From Xestospongia muta (lineage: Eukaryota; Porifera; Demospongiae; Haplosclerida; Petrosiidae), in contig OY848917.1 in the NCBI GenBank assembly GCA_963693285.1, forward strand, positions 30,825,245-30,889,244: 64,000 nt of DNA, given 5' to 3'. The position numbers and the translations under genes were made by a program. Under the pieces are notes generated by a model. That model was not told the origin of the DNA. It did not search any database and saw nothing but the letters and a program-made list of their open reading frames with translations. Below, in pieces: positions 58,766-64,000 of this stretch (the stretch's first letter is position 1; every line of letters starts with the position of its first letter).

Positions 58766-59293
58766 GTTAGTCAGCTATAATAATGACTAAGAAGGCTACA
58801 TAAGCTGTCTGAGCTAACTTCAAAATATTGTGTTATGTTATAGATACTATTATATTTACCTGTGTAACTGTGGAAATTGTATAGTCATGCCTACTGTAGC
58901 TGAGTGCATATGGTGTTGTGAGATAGACACTACAATCTAGAAAATGGGGCAGATTCAAGCACAGATATCCTGTATCACTGAGCATGAAGGATTTGAATCT
59001 ATTTGCCTAAATGTTTGTGTATTACAAGCAGGATATTTCAGTTATAAGCAACATTATGGTACACATGATATTCAGGACCAACCAGGATATGAGTAAGTAC
59101 AGGGTTTTATTGAGCTCACTTACAGTAAGCCATTACATACAGGCAATACAAATTTATCTCTTATCGACAGTTTACTAGTTGGTGTTGGTATCAGGTTGGA
59201 AGAAAAATACATGTTGTATTACCAAGCTGTGTTGACAACAAAATTTGGACAAAGTTTCCATCTGCTCATTATGTTAGGTTCAAGTATCACTAA
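58514..59293 (+). pseudogene. P2X7 'ballast'-type zinc-domain gene, three exons, broken
   Basis: Exon 1 (58514-58730) starts MAED, is frameshifted early, then reads MIESSDPALCVESDLEEGSE and a Glu/Ser-rich stretch to NDGR. Exon 2 (58844-59092) has LCNCGNCIVMPTVAECIWCC, SCITEHEGFESICLNVCVLQ and YKQHYGTHD. Exon 3 (59143-59293) has SYRQFTSWCWYQVG and VVLPSCVDNKIWTKFPS. The Cys pattern, CLNxxVL and YRQFxxWxxxxLG match the C-terminal cytoplasmic ballast domain of vertebrate P2X7, which also occurs as stand-alone proteins in invertebrates. No P2X channel part is present. A TAG at 58938-58940, where Trp is likely, and the exon-1 shift make this a pseudogene. Confidence 0.75.
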
Positions 59294-59451
59294 CTCAATG
59301 AGACTGACATATAGTTAATGAGTTTAGAGTCAAGAGTAATAATATTAATTATTTCCATAACAAACAAATAATAACATTATTGAACTAATATTGAACTAAT
59401 GTTGGAGAATGCTGAAACGACTTCTGTGGCTCTTGGTAGCAGCAGCTGACA

Positions 59452-59796
59452 CAAGAGACTAATCATTCAGTATTTAGTAACCTCCCATCATTCTGAGACT
59501 CATCTGATGATTCTGACTCAGAGCCATTTTCCTCTGGTTCATACTGATATAGAACAACTATGTTCTCAGAGCCTTCCTCGAGGTCAGATTCCACACACAA
59601 AGCAGGGTCACTGCTTTCGATCATATCGAAGGAAGAAGAGTAGGAGAGTCTTAATATGCTGGAATACTGACTAGATATATCGCTTTGAAAGTCTTCAGCC
59701 ATTACTTTGCACCTAGCAATGCTAGCATTCGTTCTTTTTGTGACGTCACAAGGGAGCCCCACCCTACTAGGAAGAACATTGCAATATCAGAAGAAG
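59452..59796 (-). pseudogene. Inverted copy of ballast exon 1 and its promoter
   Basis: The minus strand encodes an intact exon 1: MAEDFQSDISSQYSSILRLS, then the same MIESSDPALCVESDLEEGSE and acidic tail to NDGR, without the frameshift of the left copy. It points back toward exons 2 and 3, which are on the other strand, so it cannot splice to them in this arrangement. The TGACGTCA site is retained at 59741-59748. Confidence 0.75.
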
Positions 59797-60586
59797 CCTT
59801 GAAAGAGCTTCGAAAAGAAGCTTGCTTTTAACAGTGATAACAATTTTTTAAAATTGTGATAATATTTTTAGGGTGAATTGCATATGTCAAAGATACATTT
59901 ATGCACAAAAAATATTTTTGAATTTTGGCATGTCCCCCCCTCCCTTTAAATTCTATTAAATTGTTGTGATTAACTACAATTTTCTTTGCAGCTGTTCTCT
60001 TTCAATGATGTCAATATCCACACTTACCTTAAAAAAGAAAAAGATAATTATGAAATTTAATTAATCACGACCCACAGATTTAATTAAAAAATTACATTTT
60101 GAAAAATTTGAGCGAGTTTCAGTATCATGTTATGGTTTGGAAGTGCTGAAAGTACTGAGGGATCTGGCTTTGTTGAACCTTTTATAGACTTTCAGTGACC
60201 ACATTGGTATATGGAAAAATCGAAATTTGCATGATAATATCTTGAAAGTTTTAATGTTTCTATAAACATATGAATTCTATATAATGGAGTTATTCTGAAT
60301 ACAATATAAATATTCCTAGAAAATTGAAAATTCCTAGCAAAAGAAATGCACAGAAAATTTAATGAAATGTCAAATTTATTTCTATATTACCTTCATTCAA
60401 TTAATATCACCTCCCACTAGTATTTGCAATAAATATTTGCTTTATTTAGTACACAATGTTACTTGGAATATAGAGCGTAAACATATTGAAGAATCTATAC
60501 CTTTAGACTACTTAAGTTCAGGCGATATTTTCACCTCATTTTTGAAAATAGACCAATGCCCACTTATAAATTAAAACCATAAGATA
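59797..60586. other. AT-rich spacer
   Basis: Nothing recognised, apart from a short C-run patch at 59934-59948. Confidence 0.45.
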
Positions 60587-60953
60587 CAGTAGCGGAGGAG
60601 GGACACTCCAATTCTAAATTCGTATTTATTATCTTTGCATTATTGAGAATTCCAATTAACAATCCAGTTAATATGGAAGCCTAGGGCGGATATTAAATAT
60701 ACAACCAAAACCAGGAACACAACCCAACTGGAAACATCTCACTGATGTAACATTCTAAGAAACGGCTTGTGGTCTTGTGCTCTGTGTCTTATTGAATAAA
60801 GAAGTCTAATAAAAATTAGAAACTGCACATATGCCAAGAGTGGATTAAGGAAAATGGAATTAGAACTCATCAACTGGTCCATTAATAATTTTTTTCAATA
60901 ATGTAAAAGTGTGTAGAAAAAGTAGGAATTGGAGTGTCTGTCCATAGCTTCTG
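60587..60953. mobile_element. hAT-like MITE with CAGWAGC ends
   Basis: The left end CAGTAGCGGAGGAGGGACAC, then TCCAATTC, pairs with the right end (reverse complement CAGAAGCTATGGACAGACAC, then TCCAATTC) as imperfect inverted repeats of about 28 bases. There is no ORF. The flanks do not show a clear duplication. Confidence 0.65.
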
Positions 60954-61458
60954 TAATAAATGAATGATAACACTCACTGAAAGAAAGGTAATATTTTATG
61001 CAAAAATTAACTAATTTTGGCATACTAATAAATTTCTAGATATGTTATATTTGACAAATGCTTATGTTGAAAACATTCTCAGTAAAAATGCTATTTAAAA
61101 ATCCGTTTGCCAATTCATTATTGGAAAAATTACTAGTTTTGAAGAAACATTGCAGCATACACACATTACTAAAATAAAATGGCATGGACAAAAAAACTGA
61201 AAGTGGTTCTATATGAGTAAAATATTAAGACTTAATAATAAAGTACAACAAACCAACAACAACAATATACAGTTAGAAAAAACAGTTTTAATTTCTTTCC
61301 AAACTATAATGATCTACACAATGTTATAAAACTAAATAAAGGTAAAGCTCCTTTAGGTCACAAAAATACAATATAATGGTAATCAGTAATAAAGAGAACT
61401 GCAGGAAGAAATATAATTTTAAATGTTTGTGCAAAAGCGGCTAGAAATCAATAAAATT
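60954..61458. other. 3' flank of the second ankyrin-Roc-type gene
   Basis: AT-rich; probably contains the 3' UTR of the minus-strand gene ending at 61459. No other feature seen. Confidence 0.45.
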
Positions 61459-61988
61459 TTACAAGACTCGACATTTCTTTTTAGTAGCTGCAGATGTCTG
61501 CTCAACGTTTCTCATACATTCAGATTTACGACGTACTTGAGGTTCGGGTACTTGGCCAACATCAGTCATATATTCTGATTTAGGATGCTCAGGTGTTTGG
61601 TCGACATCAATCATTCGTTCACATTTAGGACGCACCTCGCATTCGGATGTTTGACTGACATCACACATTTGTGCATACTTAAACTGCACCTCAGGCTTTG
61701 TTAGAAACATACGCATTTTAACTGCAGTTGACTTATGTTTGACAATAGGGCTCTCGACAGCAGCAATGACAGCTTCCCATGTCACTTCACTAGTCATGCT
61801 AGTCGTCCAGGCTTTGATAACTTTAAAAAGCTTGTAGCTATTATCTTCATTGCTTCTGTTACAACTCTCTAAAACGCTTTCACAAACTTCAAGCGCGACA
61901 CCTATCTTGTGCCATTCATATTCAATATCAGCTAACAAAGTGAGGAGATCAGTGACATTGGGTTTTTTCTTCAATAATTGAGCAATAT
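61459..61988 (-). CDS. Death-domain terminal exon of the second paralogue, with repeat tail and CaaX-like end
   Basis: Acceptor TTTTTTGTATTACAG before 61988, phase 1 (G|AT, Asp). It encodes DIAQLLKKKPNVTDLLTLLA, then a Death domain (EYEWHKIG, KLFKVIKAWTTSM, TWEAVIAAVES) highly similar to the exon at 3024. The tail differs: four degenerate units of about 17 residues (MCDVSQTSE, MIDVDQTPE, MTDVGQVPE, MRNVEQTSA) stand where the first gene has one. It ends TKKKCRVL, a basic patch and CaaX-type box with final Leu, favoured by geranylgeranyltransferase I. The intron to the GTPase exon is 514 bases. Confidence 0.85.
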
Positions 61989-62502
61989 CTGTAATACAAA
62001 AAATCATACATCATAATAATACTACTATTTCACATCTGTACATGTCCAATAACTATAGATATAATATGGTTAATTAGATGTGTTAAAGCTGATCTGAGGA
62101 AGACACAATACAATTTTACAATTGCTTAGTGTTAATTGTTTAATACAACCATTTTCAAAGAATATACAAGCACAAAACATACCACATGAAATGTAAAAGC
62201 GCGAGCACAAGAATTTAATATGAACATTATTATTGTTATTATTATTGCGTGTACATAAATAATGTCATTGTTAATCTAGAAATTAGTGACAGTTGGCTTT
62301 ATGCTGTTAACATGTGTTAGTGATATTGAATAAATATCAAACTCATATAATAACTATAAATAAACCATATAAATAAGTCAAAGCAATGTAGGGGATCACA
62401 ATGATAAGAAGTGTAGAAACAATGTACAGATAAAAAAGGACAAATCCATACATGTCAAAAATTCAGATGTTTACATAAACTAGTACATTATTTTGTAATT
62501 AC

Positions 62503-64000
62503 CTTTTAGTTTAGAACCTTCTGCTGCTACATAATCAATCCAAGGGTATTGTCGGATACGGTCGATTGCAACAACTGACATGCCATCTCGACAGCAAGTA
62601 AGCATCTCTTTCTCTTCATCCGGACGACAAAGATGGTTCCTTGAAGGAAGGCAAATTGGACAAAGAAAGCGCTCTTGAGGAATTGACAGAATGGGCTTAT
62701 ACTGGAATTTCTTCACAACTGCATCAATGCCCTCTAAAATAGCGCAACGAATAGAAGAGCAATTTCGGGCACGCCCAGAATAATAAATTTCCAGCCAATA
62801 AATAGCATCAACTAAGAGAATGGCACCTTCTAGTTCAAGACACATAAGTCTAATCGCATTACGATATTGCCGAGATTCTTCATTTGAGTCAAAGGGTCGG
62901 TAAAGATCAAAACTTGGTGACATTTTTCGTGTAATGAGATTAACAATAAGAGCAGGAAATACACCTTGAGGAAGTGATTTCATTTCCCACGTCAAAACAA
63001 GAGAGTCCATGTTTCTTAAGAATGGACCCCTAATATCATCTAAGTTGTCAGATGTTGGGAGGACACAGGGAAGAAAAAACTTTCCCTTTTCAGGTAGAGG
63101 TGCAATAATAAAGATATCCTCCATTAACTTTAAAAAATCATCTGCAGTATAATCTGGTGTAAATCCCTCAGGTATATAATCCAAAAGATCTCGCATGAAA
63201 GTGCCTTCACTTTTTAGTTGATTATGGACATTAGGTGGCAAAAAAATCTTCATATTTCGCAAGTATTCTACGGCATCAGCAAATGAGATACTAATTAATT
63301 CAGAGAGCTTATCGAACAGTGGTTGTGGGTGTAAGAAGACAAGATTAGGGAGGGTTTTGGGGAAATACAAAAATACTGTCAGGTCATGGTAGTACATGAG
63401 TGCAGCCTCCACATCCATTCTATCCATCATTAGACTCCCTCCAATCTTCATGCACTCATTTTTGCTCACAATCATTGTCCCTTCAGTGTTTTGAAACTCC
63501 TCTAGATCTAAATGAAATAAATACCATCGAGCTGGTATGACGGCTTCAATGTAAGAATTGCAAACAATACTACGAATTGAGTCAGCCATTTCTCGTTCAG
63601 GCTGACCTCGAGCAATTGTGTTGATAGGAAAAATTACTTTCTTTCTACCATCACTATAATTGAGCCTCACATCACGGAATTTGCTTAAACTTGACCAAAG
63701 AGCAGCATTTTTCTGATCTAAGGTCTCTCCAATGCACTCATCTACTTTATCATAGAATGTGCCAAGAACTAGAAGGGAAGGCTTGTCATAAGAACACGTG
63801 ATATGGATATTGCGCAAATGTGGTTGATCTGTTGAAACTAGTGAACGAAAAGATGATTCAAGAAGTTGCATATTGGTGATCTTGCGTTCCACTGGTTCTC
63901 CAATCAGCTTACCTTTAAAGCTGAAATAAAATTTGGGTCGATCTTCAAGCTTCTCATTTAATTTGAGGGTGAGAATACTGACTGGGTTATATCGTAGCAA
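62503..64000 (-). CDS. Roc/COR-like GTPase exon of the second paralogue (cut by the window edge)
   Basis: Donor AAAAG|GTAATT at 62503/62502, phase 1. The visible 499 codons correspond to the first gene from just after its DSGGQ motif: LRYNPVSILTLKLNEKLED, LVLGTFYDKVDE (G4 position), FLHPQPLFDKLSELISISFA (COR-like), and the CPIC-x6-HLC-x11-CC cluster near the end. The frame is fully open and strongly similar to the exon at 3528-5603, suggesting selection on both. P-loop and ankyrin exons lie beyond 64000. Confidence 0.88.

Noticed and set aside
58588..58770. 60-codon plus-strand ORF as a stand-alone gene
   Set aside because: It is part of exon 1 of the ballast gene and runs over the donor at 58731.
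1..64000. tRNA, rRNA, CRISPR arrays, bacterial operons
   Set aside because: I looked for tRNA-like cloverleaf boxes, spaced identical repeats and operon-like ORF packing and found none; tRNAs could still be missed without a search tool.

Overview
The window looks like nuclear DNA of an early-branching animal, most likely a demosponge of the Amphimedon type. This is inferred from AT-rich sequence, short exons with canonical GT-AG introns, one-repeat-per-exon ankyrin arrays joined to a Roc/COR-like GTPase and a Death domain, and a dense mix of Ty3/gypsy, LINE, hAT, MULE and piggyBac remnants. No bacterial operon, CRISPR array, rRNA or tRNA gene was recognised.

Host genes. The main gene lies on the minus strand and spans about 36 kb (start codon near 37.9 kb, stop at 3.0 kb). 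Its exons join in phase to give about 985 residues: a short leader, four ankyrin repeats, a Ras-of-complex-like GTPase (P-loop, DSGGQ), a COR-like region, a small Cys/His cluster, a Death domain and a C-terminal KKKCHLF (CaaX-like). A second paralogue runs off the right edge (61.5 kb onward) with the same last two exons and ends KKKCRVL. A relic ankyrin exon (40.4 kb) and three related promoter/5'-exon copies (38.7, 39.1, 41.3 kb) mark further duplications. At the left edge a small plus-strand ORF encodes a putative secreted peptide with a duplicated six-cysteine motif.

Intron cargo, 5.6-33 kb. The two largest introns of the main gene are filled with decayed mobile DNA: LINE pieces with a PHD-like finger (7-8 and 14 kb), a Ty3/gypsy element (9-11.7 kb), a hAT C-terminus (13.4 kb), a MULE with SWIM, AT-hook and PHD motifs (18.7-21.6 kb), a hAT MITE with a perfect 8-bp target duplication (21.7-22.1 kb), a gypsy integrase fragment (22.4-24.3 kb), a ZMYM-type hAT (24.6-26.6 kb), a mosaic gypsy element (27-30 kb) and a minus-strand piggyBac (30.5-32.6 kb).

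Right half. Opposed fragments of K02A2.6-like gypsy elements (43-44 and 44.5-51 kb) are interrupted by an almost full-length Gmr1-like gypsy element (44,944-50,455) with LTRs, PBS, PPT and a near-matching 5-bp target duplication; its integrase lies before its reverse transcriptase. After a gene-poor stretch (51-55 kb) comes a head-to-head pair: a decayed multi-exon gene of the HADNC/GQNKN putative-transposase family (minus) and a decayed gene for a P2X7-type 'ballast' zinc domain (plus). They share a promoter containing TGACGTCA, and the ballast first exon plus this promoter recur as an inverted copy 1 kb downstream.

Functional reading: the ankyrin-Roc-COR-Death paralogues are plausible membrane-anchored signalling adaptors. 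Nearly everything else is transposable-element history, much of it nested and carrying nonsense changes.
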